Source of the DNA: JAFAXD01 sp963760435 | Lineage (GTDB): Bacteria > Pseudomonadota > Alphaproteobacteria > Rhizobiales > Xanthobacteraceae | Direction of reading: 5' to 3' | DNA: 64,000 nucleotides | Assembly: GCA_963760435.1 (NCBI GenBank) | Contig: CAVXDE010000020.1 | Location: forward strand, 1 to 64,000 | Shown here: positions 35,801 through 49,500 of the stretch, piece by piece | Layout: each line of letters opens with the position of its first letter | Numbering within the stretch: position 1 is the first letter of the stretch | The notes under the pieces: model-generated | Seen by the model: the letters and a program-made list of their open reading frames with translations, nothing else | Databases searched by the model: none | What the model was told of the DNA's origin: nothing | Made by a program: the position numbers and the translations under genes

Positions 35801-36402
35801 CGGAAACGCGTTGGGGCGCGCTGCAGCAGCTTTTGTTGTTGCGATACGGCGATCTAAAGGCGCGTTTGACTCGGCATCTTGGGTCGGCCGATCGGGCCGA
35901 AGACGCGCTGCACGACACCTGGCTGCGGTTGGAGCGTGGCGGCGAGTTGGCGCACGTTCACAGCCCCGACACATACCTTCTCCGCACCGCCATCAATATT
36001 GCACGCGATCGTTTGCGCTCGGAAAACAGGCGTGTGACCACATCAGATGCCAAAGTCCTGCTTGGCATCGTCGATCAAGCGCCAGATGCGGCGCGCAGCG
36101 TCGAAGACCGCTCCGATTTGCGGCTTCTTATGGTTGTGATGGCGGAGCTTCCGGCACGACAGAAAGCGATCTTGCTGGCGGCCAGGCTTGAGGGCCTGGG
36201 GCGACGCGAAATCGCTCGGCGCTTTGGCGTCTCCGTGCGTTTTGTTCACCGCGAGCTGCAGGCAGCACAGGATTATTGCGCCGGTCGGCTGGAAGAAATA
36301 ACGGCTGAAGAGTTCACCTCGAGGCCTCGAGAATCGTCCTTTGAACAGGATGCCCTCACAACAAAGACCGCGAAGTTGAAGGCGCCGCAGGCTAAAGAAT
36401 GA
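35797..36402 (+). CDS. ECF sigma factor (FecI-like)
   Basis: 201 residues with region 2 (LLLRYGDLKARLTRHLGSAD, ALHDTWLRLE, SPDTYLLRTAINIARDRLRS) and region 4 (LPARQKAILLAARLEGLGRR, EIARRFGVSVRFVHRELQAA). It should direct RNA polymerase to a small regulon, most simply the adhesin gene downstream. The three regulator genes overlap by 4 bases each, so they form one operon. FecI-type control by FecR is expected. Confidence 0.9.
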   Translation: MTETRWGALQQLLLLRYGDLKARLTRHLGSADRAEDALHDTWLRLERGGELAHVHSPDTYLLRTAINIARDRLRSENRRVTTSDAKVLLGIVDQAPDAARSVEDRSDLRLLMVVMAELPARQKAILLAARLEGLGRREIARRFGVSVRFVHRELQAAQDYCAGRLEEITAEEFTSRPRESSFEQDALTTKTAKLKAPQAKE

Positions 36403-37379
36403 TTGTGGGTGATGCAAACAAACGGGACGCACTGCTGAAACGCGACGCCCGGCGCTGGTTGACCCAGCTCGTCTCCGGTGAAGCAACGACGGCGGATTTC
36501 GCGGCGGCCGAGCGCTGGCGCCGCCGTAGCCCTGCCCACGAGGCGGCCTTTCAGGCAGCGACCCGGTTGTGGCAGGATTTCGGTCCAGCTGCGCGCGGCC
36601 TCCTTTTCGAGGAAGGACCGCCCGCGTGGGCGCCGCCACGTTCCCGTGTGAGCCGTCGCGCAATCCTCGGAGGCGCAGGCGCGGGCGCTGCCGCAGCGGC
36701 GGCCTATGCTGTGGTCGCCCCCCCGTTCGGACTGTGGCCATCCCTCGATGAGCTCAGGGCGGATTATCGGACGGCGACCGGCGAACAGCGGCATCTCACC
36801 TTGGCGGATAATGTATCTGTTCGCATGAACACGCAGACGAGCATTGCCGTTCCGCCCGCGACCGGTCATGCCGATCTGGTCACCTTAATCTCGGGCGAGG
36901 CGTCTTTTATTGTGCCGCCAGGCTCGGCGCAGTTGTTGACGGTGACGGCAGAGGCGGGTCGTACCGTCGCGCAGAACGCCCGGTTCAACATTCGCAACAC
37001 GGGTAGGAGCGTCTGGGTTACCTGTTTCGAAGGCGAAGTGCAGGTCGAACAGGGTGCGCAAACAGCGACAATCGGCGCCAGCCGACGGCTTCGCTACAAC
37101 AGGGATGGGCTTGGGGAAGCCGCCACCATCAACCCGGCGGATGCTTCGGCTTGGCAGGATGGCGTCCTCATATTTCGCTTCACCCCGCTCGGCGATGTTA
37201 TTGCGGAGATCAATCGTTACCGGCCAGGGCGCGTGATTCTGTTGAACGAGGCGCTGGGAGCGAAGACGATCAACGGCCGGTTCAAGATCGAGCGGATCGA
37301 CGAAATCCTGGTCTGGATCGAGCAGGTGCTTGGCGCCACCGGCCGGTCCTTGCCAGGCGGCATCATCCTGCTGAGTTAG
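36399..37379 (+). CDS. FecR-family anti-sigma/sigma regulator
   Basis: 326 residues. The N-terminal cytoplasmic part has the FecR pattern AERWRRRSPAHEAAFQAATR LWQDF; a Tat-like or membrane segment (VSRRAILGGAGAGAAAAAAY) follows, and the periplasmic FecR domain includes TATGEQRHLTLADNVSVRMN, TLISGEASFIVPPG and VWVTCFEGEVQVEQG. The C-terminal STN-like secretin fold appears as PLGDVIAEINRYRPGRVILL. It should hold or license the sigma factor according to signals from the STN/TonB-C protein. Confidence 0.9.
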   Translation: MIVGDANKRDALLKRDARRWLTQLVSGEATTADFAAAERWRRRSPAHEAAFQAATRLWQDFGPAARGLLFEEGPPAWAPPRSRVSRRAILGGAGAGAAAAAAYAVVAPPFGLWPSLDELRADYRTATGEQRHLTLADNVSVRMNTQTSIAVPPATGHADLVTLISGEASFIVPPGSAQLLTVTAEAGRTVAQNARFNIRNTGRSVWVTCFEGEVQVEQGAQTATIGASRRLRYNRDGLGEAATINPADASAWQDGVLIFRFTPLGDVIAEINRYRPGRVILLNEALGAKTINGRFKIERIDEILVWIEQVLGATGRSLPGGIILLS

Positions 37380-37574
37380 CCCATTTCTCCTGCTCCGGGT
37401 GCGCGGGAAGGCGAAAGACCCGCGCTGTGACAAAAACTTCATAAAATTTTCTGCGACACCTGGTTCAAACTCGCTCTGCGGCAATCGTCTCTGCAGGGCG
37501 GCATCGATCATAGCCTTTGGCGAGGCGTGAGCGATTTGTCCGCTCTGTCCGTTTGCCTCCGAAGGAGCCGCTTG

Positions 37575-40500
37575 ATGCCCGCCCATCTGTCCGCGACCGC
37601 CACCGGTTCCACGCGTCGTCATGCTCGTCATTTTGCTCTGCTTGCGAGCGTCAGCATCATGGCCCTGACGTTGGCGTCGTCGCCGGCGTCCGCGATCTCG
37701 GTCGGGTCGCGCGCGAGCGCAGCGACAAGTGCGCCGACGATTGCCTCGGATGCGGCCCGAGCCGCGGCGCAGCAGGCGCAAGAGGCAGCGCAGAGAGCCC
37801 AGCAGTCGCTGTCGCGCGCCACGCAGGCGCTGCGATCGATGCAGGATATCCAGGCGGCCGCGCGCGCGGCGGCGCAGGCGCAGCAGGCGCAGACGTCGAG
37901 GGTGACCGACGGACTGTCGGCCGGCGGGCTGATCGTCGATCCGCGGGTGGCCGCGGGGAACAGCGGCAATCTCTGGGTCAATGCCAAGCTGCCGACGCAG
38001 ACCACCAGCAATGGGCAGACGACCGTCACGGTGCAGCAGACCGCGCAGCGCGCGATCGCGACCTGGCAGCAGTTCAACGTGGGCCGGAACACCACGCTTT
38101 ATTTTGATCAGTCCGGCGGCAACTCGGCCAACGGCAACAGCTGGACGATTCTCAACCGCATCGACGCCACCGGCAGCCCGAGCCAGATCCTGGGCCAGAT
38201 CAGGGCCGAAGGCACGGTGCTGATCATCAACCCGAACGGCATCATCTTCAACGGCACGAGCCAGATCAACGTGCACACGCTGATCGCCTCGGCGATGGAC
38301 CTGAACAGCTTTACCGGCACCGCCAACGGCGCCTTCAAGGCGAGCGGCGATGCCTATGTGCCGATCAGCGTGAGCGGCCTCACGCCGACGGCACCGAACG
38401 GCACCTTGATCTTGGCGCCGTCCGACGAGGCCAATGCCAACACGACGTTCCTGAGCAACGGCCTGTTCACCAACGCTGCGTTCAACGTGGTTTACAACGG
38501 CAGTTCGATCACCACCGGCAACACGGCGCTGTTCTCGGCCGGGCTCATTCCCGCCCAGAGCAATGTTGGTGTCCAGGTCCAGGCCGGCGCCAGCATCAGC
38601 ACCGACGTCAGCGGCTTCGACAACGGCGGCTTTGTTGCGCTGTTGGGCCCGCAGGTGAGCAATGCCGGGACAATCAGCACGTCGGCCGGGCAGATCATCC
38701 TGGCGGCGGGTTCGAGCGTGCAGATCGCCAAGCCGGGGTCGAATACGACGCAGACGAGCAATATCGTCCGCACCGGCCCTGCGATCAGCGGAACGCTGCT
38801 ATATGCGCCGCCATCCGTGAACGGTAGTTCGCTCGTGCTCAATGACGCAGGCGGGGTGCTGATCACGCGGCGTGGCAATATCACGCTGAACGGCGATGCG
38901 GTCGAACAGCTCGGGTTTGTGGAAGCGACGACCAGCATCACGCGGGCTGGTTCAGTCACCATCGCGGCGAACGGGTTCGCGCCGAGCAATCAAGTGCTGT
39001 TCGGCACCAAGAGCGTCACCGCAATCCTCCCCGAGGAGAACGGGGAGACGATTCCCTCCGATCCCACCTCGCTCGCGAGCTTCGTCGCGCCGCGCATCGA
39101 CGTCAGCGCGCCGTATGTGGATTTCCAGTCCGGATCCTGGGTGCTGGCGCCGTCGGCGACCATGTCGGTCACCGGGCCGGGGCAAACGTCGCCGGATGGA
39201 TCGGCACTGCCGCCGGTCGGCCGCGTTCTCATGGAATCCGGCAGCAGCATCGATCTGTCCGGCCTGACGGCGACGCGCTCGGTCAGCGATTACATCTACA
39301 CCTTCAAGGTCACGACCAACGACGTCGCCGACACGCCGCTGGCGCGCAGCCTGGTCAGCCAGACGGTGACGATCGATCTCACCCAAACCGGCACGCGCGC
39401 CGACGGCGAGACCTGGGTCGGCTCGCCGCTGTTTGCATCATCGGGCGCTGGCTATCTCGCCAACGTCACGCAAGGAATCGACCAGCTGCTGACCAAGGGC
39501 GGCTCGCTGACGTTTGGCAGTGGCTACAGCGTCGGCAACGGTCAGGGCACGACCGCCTTCGTCGACGTGCTGCAGGCCCAGGGCGCGAAGATCGACGTCT
39601 CCGGCGGCGTGATCCAATATACAGGAGCGCGCATCGCCACGACGCGCGTGATCGGATCGGATGGACGCAACTACGACATCTCCAACGCCGATCCGTTCCT
39701 CACCAATGCGATCGTTGCCGGCTTCAAGGTCGACCATCCGCGCGCCGGCGTCGACTACACCGAATATTACAGCGATGCGCTGCACGGCAGCAGCTATGAC
39801 AAGCCGGGCTACTTCAACGGCGTCAGTGCCGGCGGCACCTCGATCACGGCGGTGAACCCGGTCCTCGAGGGCGATCTCGCCGGCGAGATCGTCATCGGCG
39901 CGAACCAGCGCCGGCTCGCCCAGCGCGGCACCGGGGCCGGCGGGGCGCAGGCGACCCCGGACCAGCTGCCGAACGGGGCTGCGCTGGCGATCACCCTGGT
40001 CGCCAGCGGCATTTCCCCGGGCGACCTGCATGATGCGGTCGTGCTCCAGGCGTCGGCCCCCTCCGTGTTGGCTCCGGACTTCTCGATCGCCTCGTCTCTG
40101 CTGCTGCCCACCGCGACGAGCGGCACAGCCAGCCCAAAAACCACATCGGTCATCGCCTATTCGACCGACAAGCTCACATCCTTCGGGCTCGGCTCGATCA
40201 GCATCAGCGGCGCCGACACGCTCTCGATCGCGGCGGGAGCGAGCCTGTCGGTGCTGGATGCCGGCAGCATCAAGCTCGGCAGCGTCAGCACGGTCGACGG
40301 TACGCTCACCGCGCACGGCGGCAGCATCACGCTCGCGGGGCCGCAGGCCGCCGTCGGCACGACGGCGCTGCCGAATCTCGTCATCGGCGCCCACGCGCTC
40401 CTCGACGTCAGCGGGCGCTGGGTGAACGACACAGGCGCGACGACGGACGGCCTCGCCGGCGCGCTCTCCATCAACGGCGGCAGCATCAGCCTCAGCACCT

Positions 40501-43500
40501 ACAACATCAGCAGCAACGACGGCACACGGGATCTCAGTCCCTCGATCATCTTGTCGGCGGGCAGCGTCGTCGACGTGTCGAGCGGCGGCTATGTCAGCCC
40601 CAGCGGCACGCTCGCGGTCGGTGCAGATGGCCTGCCCAAGGGCAAGGGCGGCAACCTGTCGCTGTTGACCTATGCCGGTACCTGGCTCGACCCCACGATC
40701 ATCGATCCGAACGCTCCGCGCAGCAGCGTCCCGATCTACGCGCCGCCGACCGCGACCAATGCCAACGTGTTGATGAATGGCAGCATTTATGCGGGCGGTC
40801 TGTCGCAAGGTGGTACGTTTGCCCTGCAGGTGCCGGAGATCAAGGTCGACGGGCGAGCCACCCAGGTGACCGCGATCACCAGCGGCCCCCAGGCCGGAAC
40901 CGTGGTGCTGCCGACCTCGTTTTTCACCGACAGCGGCTTCGGCAGCTTTTCGCTGACCAGCACCTATGGCAGCACGACCGTCACGGCCGGCACCACCGTC
41001 ACGCTCAAGCAGCAGAACTATCAGCTGACAGCGGCCACCGACCTGCCGGCGACGGGGGCGCGGCTGCGCCAGTTCGCCGCCCTTGGTTACGCACTCGACG
41101 GCCTGCGGCATGCGGTCAACCTCACCCTGGCGCAAACCGGCTACCCCTATGGGGTGACCGGTGATCGCGGCGCGCTGTCCAAGCTGTTGATCGACGAAGG
41201 CGCTCGGATCGTCGGCGATCCGCTCGCCAGCATCAGTCTCAACGCCGGCGGGCCCGCCGTCATCCTCGGCAGCATCACGGCACCCGGCGGCAACATCAGC
41301 ATCTCCGAAGGCGGTGTCGCGGTGCTGATCCCGCGGCAACGACGGTCTGCCCCAATATGTTTGGATCGGCGCTAACGCGGTGCTGGACGTGTCCGGCACC
41401 TATGTGCCGAACCCGCTGGTAAGAGGCTATTCGGCGGGCACGGTGCTGCCCGGCGGCTCGATCAGCCTGTCGAGCGCCGGCGTCATCGTCGCGCTCTTCG
41501 GATCGGAGTTCGACATCGCCGGCGCAAGCGGCACAGTGCAATTGCCGGGACGCGGCGGGTTGACCCCGACAATCGATCACCCAGCCGGCCTGGAGCAATG
41601 GCGGCAGCCTGACGCTCTCGACGTTCGGCAACCCTGCCGCGGATTTGTTTCAGAGCCTTTATTTTGCGGGCTCGATCGAGGCCGCCGGCGGTGCACCGCA
41701 AGCCGCGGGCGGCACGCTCAACATCACGAGCGCCACGAACGGCGGCACGCTGATCAGCCAGAGCGGCAACGTCGCGGCTGCCTTCGGCAGCGCCCCGCCG
41801 ACGACGCGGTCGCAGCTTCGCGCCGTGATGCCCACCACCAACCCGACGTATTTCATCAACGCCGACACGATCAACAGCGTCAACAGCGGCCTCGATACGG
41901 TGTCGGTCAACGGCCCGCTTTACTTCAGCGGCAACGTGGACCTCAACGTCGCGGGTTCGATCCTGATCAGCAATTCCGGCGTGGTCGCGACGCTGCTGCC
42001 GCAGGGCGTGATCAACACCAGTTATAAGGTGCCGGCCTGCACGCCGGCGGCCAGCTGCATCCCCACCATCGGCCACACGAATGTCACGCTCGAGGCGGGC
42101 TATATCAGCGTCGCGGGCAATTTCGGCAGTGTCAACTCCGCCGTTCTGCCGACGCTCGCCGATGGCACGCTGACCCTGAACGGAAGGCAGGGGATCGACG
42201 TCACCGGCACTCCCGTCTTCAAGAACGCCGGCACCGTCAATCTCGTCAGCGCCGGCGATATCCGCTTGATCGGCACGCTCAGCAATTCGACTCGCCACTG
42301 GCGTAACGACCGACGGCTATGGCGGCATCCCCTCGGTCGGCGGTTTTCTCGTTGCCGATAACCTGAACATCACGGCGCGCGAGATCTATCCGGCGACCGG
42401 AACCGCCTATCTGTTGATGTCGCTCGGGCTCGCGCCGGCCGGCGCTTCAGGCACGCACAACACCATCACCTTCGCCTCCACCGGCGCAACGCCGGTCGCG
42501 CCGCTGTCGGCCGGCGGCGCCATCGTGGTCGACGCCAAGACCATCGTGCAGGGCGGGGCGCTGTATGCGCCGCTCGGCACCATCCAGCTTGGCTTCGGCT
42601 CGGGGCAGTCGCTGCCGGGCGTCTTCACCGCGTTTGGCTCCGGGAGCGATCCTTACGATCCGCTGGAACAGCGCGGCGGCACCTCGGGCCTGTTCGGCAC
42701 GAAGATCACGACGGTCGCGACCGGCAGCCTGACTTTGCTGCCCGGCAGCCTGACCTCGGTCTCGGCGGTTGGCCTCACCATTCCATACGGCATCACGACC
42801 GACGGCACCAACTGGGCGTTCAACAACACGCTCCTGAAGGGGCCGCCGGCCAAGCTCATCGTGCTGGGCGGCTCCAGCGTCAAGACATTGGCCGGCGCCA
42901 CGATCGACGGCCGCGGCGGCGGCGAGGTCTATGCGACCGAGTTCGTTCCCGGCACCGGCGGCTCGCGCAACGTGCTCACCACCACGACCCAGACCGTCTA
43001 TGCGCTGGTCCCGGGCTATGCGTCGTCGCTCGCACCCTCCGATCCGACCTTCACCACCAAGGTCGCGGCCGGGCAGACCGTCACCATACCGGGCGGCAAC
43101 GGCATACCCGGCGGCACCTACACCTTGCTGCCCGCCGAATACGCGACCTTGCCGGGCGCGTACCGCGTGGTCGTTGGCTCGGCCAGCACCAATCCAGTGG
43201 CCAAGCCGATCACCACCATGGACGGCTCCGTCTATATGACGGGCGTGCTCGGCAATTCGATCAACGGATCGCGCTCGTCGCAGACCGTGCTGCTGCAGAT
43301 CCAGTCGAACAGCGTCTGGACCAGATACACCGAAATCGACATCGCCAAGGGCGCCAGCTATTTCGCCGCGCTGGCCGCCAGCAACGGCGCGGCGGCGCCG
43401 CGGCTCGCTCAGGATGCGGCGCGCATGGTCGTGGCGGCCGGCACGGCGCTCGTGCTCGACGCCACCAATCAGTTCGCGCCGGCCAACGGCGGCCTCGGTG

Positions 43501-46500
43501 GCCAGCTCGACATCACCGGCACCAATCTGGTGGTCGCAGCATCCGATCAGCTCGGCAACTTCGGCACCGTGACAAACGGCGCCTTCACGGCCAATAGCGC
43601 CTATGCGGGGTACCTGTTCCTCGATCCCGACATGCTGAGCCAGATCGGCATCGAGAGCATTCTGCTCGGCGGCTATCGCACCAACACCACCGAAGGCACG
43701 CGGATCAACGCCACCGCCCTCAATCTCGAGATCGCGACGGATGACGCACACAAGCTGATGGCGCCCGAACTTCTGTTCACGTCACTTGCGCCGACAGCTG
43801 CAAATGCCAAGGTGCATGGGCTTGTTGTCGACGCGGGCAGCGTAATCACCGCCAAGGGCACGCTCGCCAGCAATTCATCGGCAGCCCTGGTGTTCGGCGC
43901 CGATCCGGTCGCCACCTACAACAGTTCAGGTACGATCACGGGTTGGAGCGCCGGTATCAGCGGCGACGGCTCGTTGCTGCGCGTCTCCAATGGCGGCCTT
44001 GTCGATGTCGTGCGCCACTTCGTGCCCGGCGTCTATCAGGTGCCGGCGACGACGCCGGCGCCGACCGGCCCGGTGTCCACCGTGGCGCTCGGCAACCTCA
44101 CGATCGGGTCGGGTGTGGTCCTCGCGGGCAATACACTGACGCTCGATTCCAGCGGGACGACGAGCGTTCCCATCAGCGCCAAGCTCACCGCGAGAAACTA
44201 CGATCTCTCCGGCAGCATCATCAATCTCGGCGGCGGCGCGGGCGGTCTCGTGGTCAGCGCCGATCTCATCGCCAACTTCGCCGGCGCGGATGTCGTGCGG
44301 CTGCGCTCGGCCTCAGTGTTCAACATTTACGGCAACAATACGTTCGGCAACGGCAGCAATCCGATCGGCACCGTCATCCTCGATGGCGCCGGTCTCTTCA
44401 GCGACGGCGGCAGCCAGCAGCATCGCCGCGAACAACATTGTCCTGACCAACAGCCAGGCGACCGCAAACACCAATGGGGCCAACACCGGCGGGGCAGGCG
44501 GCAGCCTGATGCTCAGCGCCAGCGATACGCTCGCCTTCGGCGCCGGGACCAAGACGCTCGCCGGCTTTGCCGCGGTGACCGGCAGCGCCGGCAGAGAAGT
44601 GCTGTTCACCGGCACCGGCAGCCTCGATGCCAAGGCTGCCTCCGTCTCGCTGGCGGCACCCCTGTTCCTGGTCGCTGGCGCGACCTCGCAGGCCCTCACC
44701 ACGAGCGGCGCGCTGTCGCTCTCGCAATCCGGCCCGTCGCCCGCGCTCGATCCGACCGTCATCGGCGGCGTCCTCGCGCTCAAGGGCGGCTCGGTTGATG
44801 TAACCGGCACGCTTGCCGCACTCGGCGGCACGCTCACGCTCGAAGCGACGGCGGGCAATCTCAACTTGGCGGGCAGCGCGCGGCTCACAACCGCCGGCAC
44901 GCGCATCACCATCGGCGATCTCATCCAGGACACGCCGGCCGGCACCGTTCGTCTTTATGCCGACGCCGGCAACGTGACGCTCGGCGCCGGCACCACCGTC
45001 GACGTCTCTGGCGCCGGCTCGGGCTATGCCGGCTCGCTCTCGATCTATGCCGGCAGCACGGCGGGGCTTTACGGCACCATCAGCGGCGCAGCGCGCTACA
45101 GCGACCTCGGTGGCAAGTTCGCGCTCGTGGCCAACCGGCTCGCCACCGGCCTGTTGTTCAATGCCGGCTTCACCCGCAGTTTCGAGGTGAGCCTCGGCCA
45201 GGGCGATATCGTCATCGGCACCGGTCAGACGCTCCAATCGGAGAAGGTGTTGCTCGTCACCAATGCCGGCGGCATCTTCATCGACGGCACCATCGATGCG
45301 AGCTCCGCCTCCGGCGGCTCGATCGGCCTCTACGGCGCCGGCACCTCGACCGCCGCGGCCGGCACCGCAGGCGCCTCCGGCGTCTCGATCGGCGCCAACG
45401 CGCGGCTCTACGCGCGCTACCGGGCACCCGATGCGAACAGTCCAGGGTATGCCCAGGGCGAGTTCGACCGTAGTCCAGCGCGGCGGCACCATCACGCTCG
45501 GTACGACGGGCAAACCGGATCTCACCTCGGTGAACGACAGCTATGGCTATGAGAACGTGCCGGGCTCCGGCGCTATTACGGTGGCATCCGGCGCGATCTT
45601 CGACGTCTCCGGCGGTGCCGGCGGCGCCAATATCGACAATACTGGCGGCAGCGTCATCGTCCGCGCGCCGATCCTGACCAACAATTCCATCACCAACAAC
45701 TCCATCAATGTCAGCTTCAACGGCACCGTCGTCACCAACGCCAGCGCGAACGGCTCGGCGAGCGGCGATCCGCTGGTTGTCAATGCCATTTGCGGTGTGG
45801 AGCACGACCGACGGCTATACCGACATCAACAAACACTTCGACGGCATCATCGATCCGGCCGGCTTCTTCGACGCCACAGGCACGCAACTCATCACCGCTA
45901 CAAATGGCCTCTATCCGACCTCGACGGCGGCTGCACCGGCGGCTGGGGCCTACCTGCCGCACGTGAATTTCTACCAGACGACGCTGCTGAACTTCGTCAA
46001 CAATCCGTTCGACGCCAACGCGGTGGCGGCAACGCTTTGCGGGGGCGAAGTTGCAACTCGGCGGCAATCCGGCGATTGCGATGCCGTCCTCGGCGCTGCA
46101 CCTGCGGCCCGAGATGGATCTCGTCAATCCCTCGACCTCGACATCGAACAACGCCGGCAACATCACGGTCGCTTCCAACTGGAATTTCGGCGCCGGCAGC
46201 GTCGATACGAGCGGCAACATCAATTTGCTCTACCGCACCGGCAATGGCGGCGAGCCCGGATCGCTGGTTCTGCGCGCTGTCAACAACGTCAAGATCAACG
46301 CAACCATAACCGACGGATTCTTCACGCCCTACAGGCCCGTGGCGACCGACGCAAACGGCGCCTATCAGCTTGAACTGGGCTCCTCGACCAATCAGGCCTA
46401 TGAAAACATGTTCGGTTCGAACGGACTCGTCTACAGCGGGACGGCTGGGGGTCTTATATTTGGCTCCTTCCCGGCCAGTACGTCCGCATCCGTTTCGTTC

Positions 46501-49500
46501 TTCAACAGTCTCGTCGCAGGGTTCGAGTACACCACTTCGGACCCCCTGTTCCAATCACTCCAATTCCACTTACAGGCGCCAATTGTCATGAGCGGCGACC
46601 CCCGCGTCGTCGACCAATACAATCAATTTTACATCCAGTACGTGAACATGTTCGATGCATATGCGACCGAGATCGTTGCGACCAACACGATCGGAGGAAC
46701 GGATTCTTCTCTTGGCGTGCAGCCCGGCCAAGGCGGCTATTTCTCCTATACGGATGTGGTGAATGCGTGGAGCGGCGTGGCGTGTCTGCAGTGTTGCCGC
46801 TCGTTATTCCGGTGGCGCCCAATGCGAGGGAAATCCTTACCTTTATTACAACATCAAGTCGGGTGCACAGCCCGGAAGCGGCAGCGATTACGCATCCCTA
46901 TGGCAGAATTATTTCTTCAGCGTGGTTGACGCCAATCTGCAAAACGTCGGCCAGGCGGGCGTCGGACCAGGCTCGTTGAGCGCGGCATTGGGCTCCAAGC
47001 CTGCCATGCTCACGAATGTCGCAGGAATCGATGCTCCACTCTGTATCGCCTGCTTTGCGGTTGCCCCGCCTTCGGCACCACTTGCCTATGGCTCGCTCTT
47101 TGAATCGACATATTCCGCGACGGTTTCGGCGCCGCTTCCGCCCAGCAACGCGATTGCCAATAATCCCGGTATCTACACCGTGAATAACGTCGCGTATTAC
47201 AATGCGACCTCGTCTGCGAACCTGATGACGGCGGCAGCGAGCGGAAAGGGCAGCTTCTCCTACGACCTCGTCGGCGGCGCGCGGTTCAACGTCGACGGCA
47301 GCTCGTCGGTCAATCCCAATGCCGTGGTGCAATTGTCGGCGCTGTCGTCGAGCCTCACCGGCAACGTCACCATCGATGGCCACACCTCTATCAACAGCTA
47401 CGATCACCAGCCGTTGAACCAATTCACCGTCGTGGTCCCGACCATGGTGCGCACCGGCACCGGCTCGATTACCATCGCGGCTGCCGGCGATTTCGCCACG
47501 CTCGACAGCGTCGCGCCGGGCACGATCTATACCGCGGGCTACGTCGCCGACAATGCGGACGGCTTCACCGCGCCGACGTTGCCGACGCTCCCGACCGGGC
47601 CGGTCAGCAACGGGCTCATCACCACGCCGGTCTGGGCCACCCGCGGCGGCAACATCGTCGTCAGCGCCGGACGCGACATTATCGGCATCGAGACGCCGAC
47701 CGACACCGGCAATCAGTATTCGAGCGACGGAAGTTCGGCGGGTGTCTCCACGGGAGAGTTCTGGAGCGCCTGGTATTACGTCAACGGCAAGTCGACCGGC
47801 AGTGCCGCGGCGCCGTTCGACCCTTCGGCCGGCGGCGTGCAGTATTCGAGCTGGATCAACTACGGAACCTTCTTCCAGGGTTTCGGCGCGCTCGGCGGTG
47901 GCAATATTACGCTTCAAGCCGGCCGCAACGTGCAGGACGTCTCGGCCTCCCTGCCGCGAGACCGTCCAGTATTCTGGCGGCCGGTCGGCCAACGGCCCGG
48001 CCGCCACCGCGCATTATTATGGCGGCGGCAATCTCCTGGTGGAGGCCGGCGGCGACGTGCTGTCGGGCGTCTACTATGTCGGCCGCGGCACCGGGACGAT
48101 CCGCGCCGGCGGCGAGATGGTGAGCGACGCCACGCTTTACCAGAGCAACTACAACGGCAACGACGGCGTGCCCACGACCATTGACTACAGAGGGCTACAA
48201 AACCGGTTCTCGGTGCCACTGTTGCTCGCGGTGCAAGATGGTTACATCAGCGTGCAGGCGGCGGGCTCGATCGACCTCGGCGGCATCTTCCAGCCGACGC
48301 AGATCCGGGCGGACCTCACCCGAAATATTCTGGCCCGCACGTATGGGCAGGACGGCGTCGCCCAGACCCTGCCGTCCGCCATCGGCGCCTCGTTCGACAG
48401 CTACGGCCCGAGCAGTGGCGTCTCGCTTACGAGCCAAAGCGGTTCGATTGCGATTGATTCCCTGCGACAATCGGATGGCACCGGCCAGGGTTTCACCGAC
48501 ACGCTCTTCATCCATGGAAGGATCAACCCAGGCTATGCTGTAGGCGGCGATCCATTCAATGTCATCGCCCCGAGCTTTGCCGCCGCCGCGCTAAGCGGCG
48601 ATATCAATCTTTTCGCATATTCCACCAGTTATGGTGCGCCCATGGCGCTTGATGCCTCGCCGGCCAGCACGCTGAACCTCATTGCCGGCGGCTCGGTCAA
48701 TGGGTATTTGGGCTCGGGTTACGTCCCGGCCAAGGTCGCGATGAACGGCGGCAATGATGGGCCTGTGCTCATTTACGCCGGCAGGACATCAATAGCGGCG
48801 TCTATAACCTCGTCAATCCGGCGCGCCTGTGGGCAGGGCGCGACATTCTCGACGTCATTTTCACCGGCCAGAACAACGCCGCGGGCGACATCACCAGCAT
48901 CGTCGCCGGCCGGGACATCCTGGCGGATCGGTCCTCCAACGTTCTGGGCCAGTCCAATACCAGCGCAAGCACCAGCTTCAACCTCTACGGGCCGGGCGAC
49001 TTCGTGATCGAGGCCGGCCGCAACATCGGCCCGTTCAGTACGTATGACCAACAAGTCATCGCCATGAACCCGTTAAGCCCGCTTGGCGGCGGCATTTTCG
49101 CTATCGGTGATGGCTCGAACAGCATCTCGCCGACAAAGGCCGAGCTGCCGCATCAGGCCGCCAATATCACATTGCGCTACGGCGTTGCGGGCGGCATCGA
49201 CTATGCCGCCGCCATCAGCAAATACGGCGATGCGGCGACCGCAGCCGCAAGCGGCATGGACTTCGTCTCGCCCATCGTCCCGCAGATCGAACAGCTCGTG
49301 GATCAGCTGATCATTGCGCAGGCCAAGGCGGCGGGCATCGCCAATCCGAGCGTTGCCGTCTCGTTGACGCCGGCCCAGGCTGCCGAGGTGTTCAATGCGC
49401 TGTCGTCGGTTGCCATCAACGATAAGCTCACTGCGCTTGCAACCAAAGCCGGGTTTGCGGGTCTGACCTTCAATCTCAGGCCGGCGCAATTCATAAATCT

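Noticed and set aside
36885..38276. Minus-strand ORF of 463 residues across FecR and the adhesin start
   Set aside because: Arg-rich antisense reading that spans two well supported genes and their intergenic gap.
39438..41399. Long minus-strand ORF of 653 residues
   Set aside because: Antisense to the adhesin, with Arg/Asp-rich composition and no recognisable motif; a shadow caused by GC-rich codon structure.
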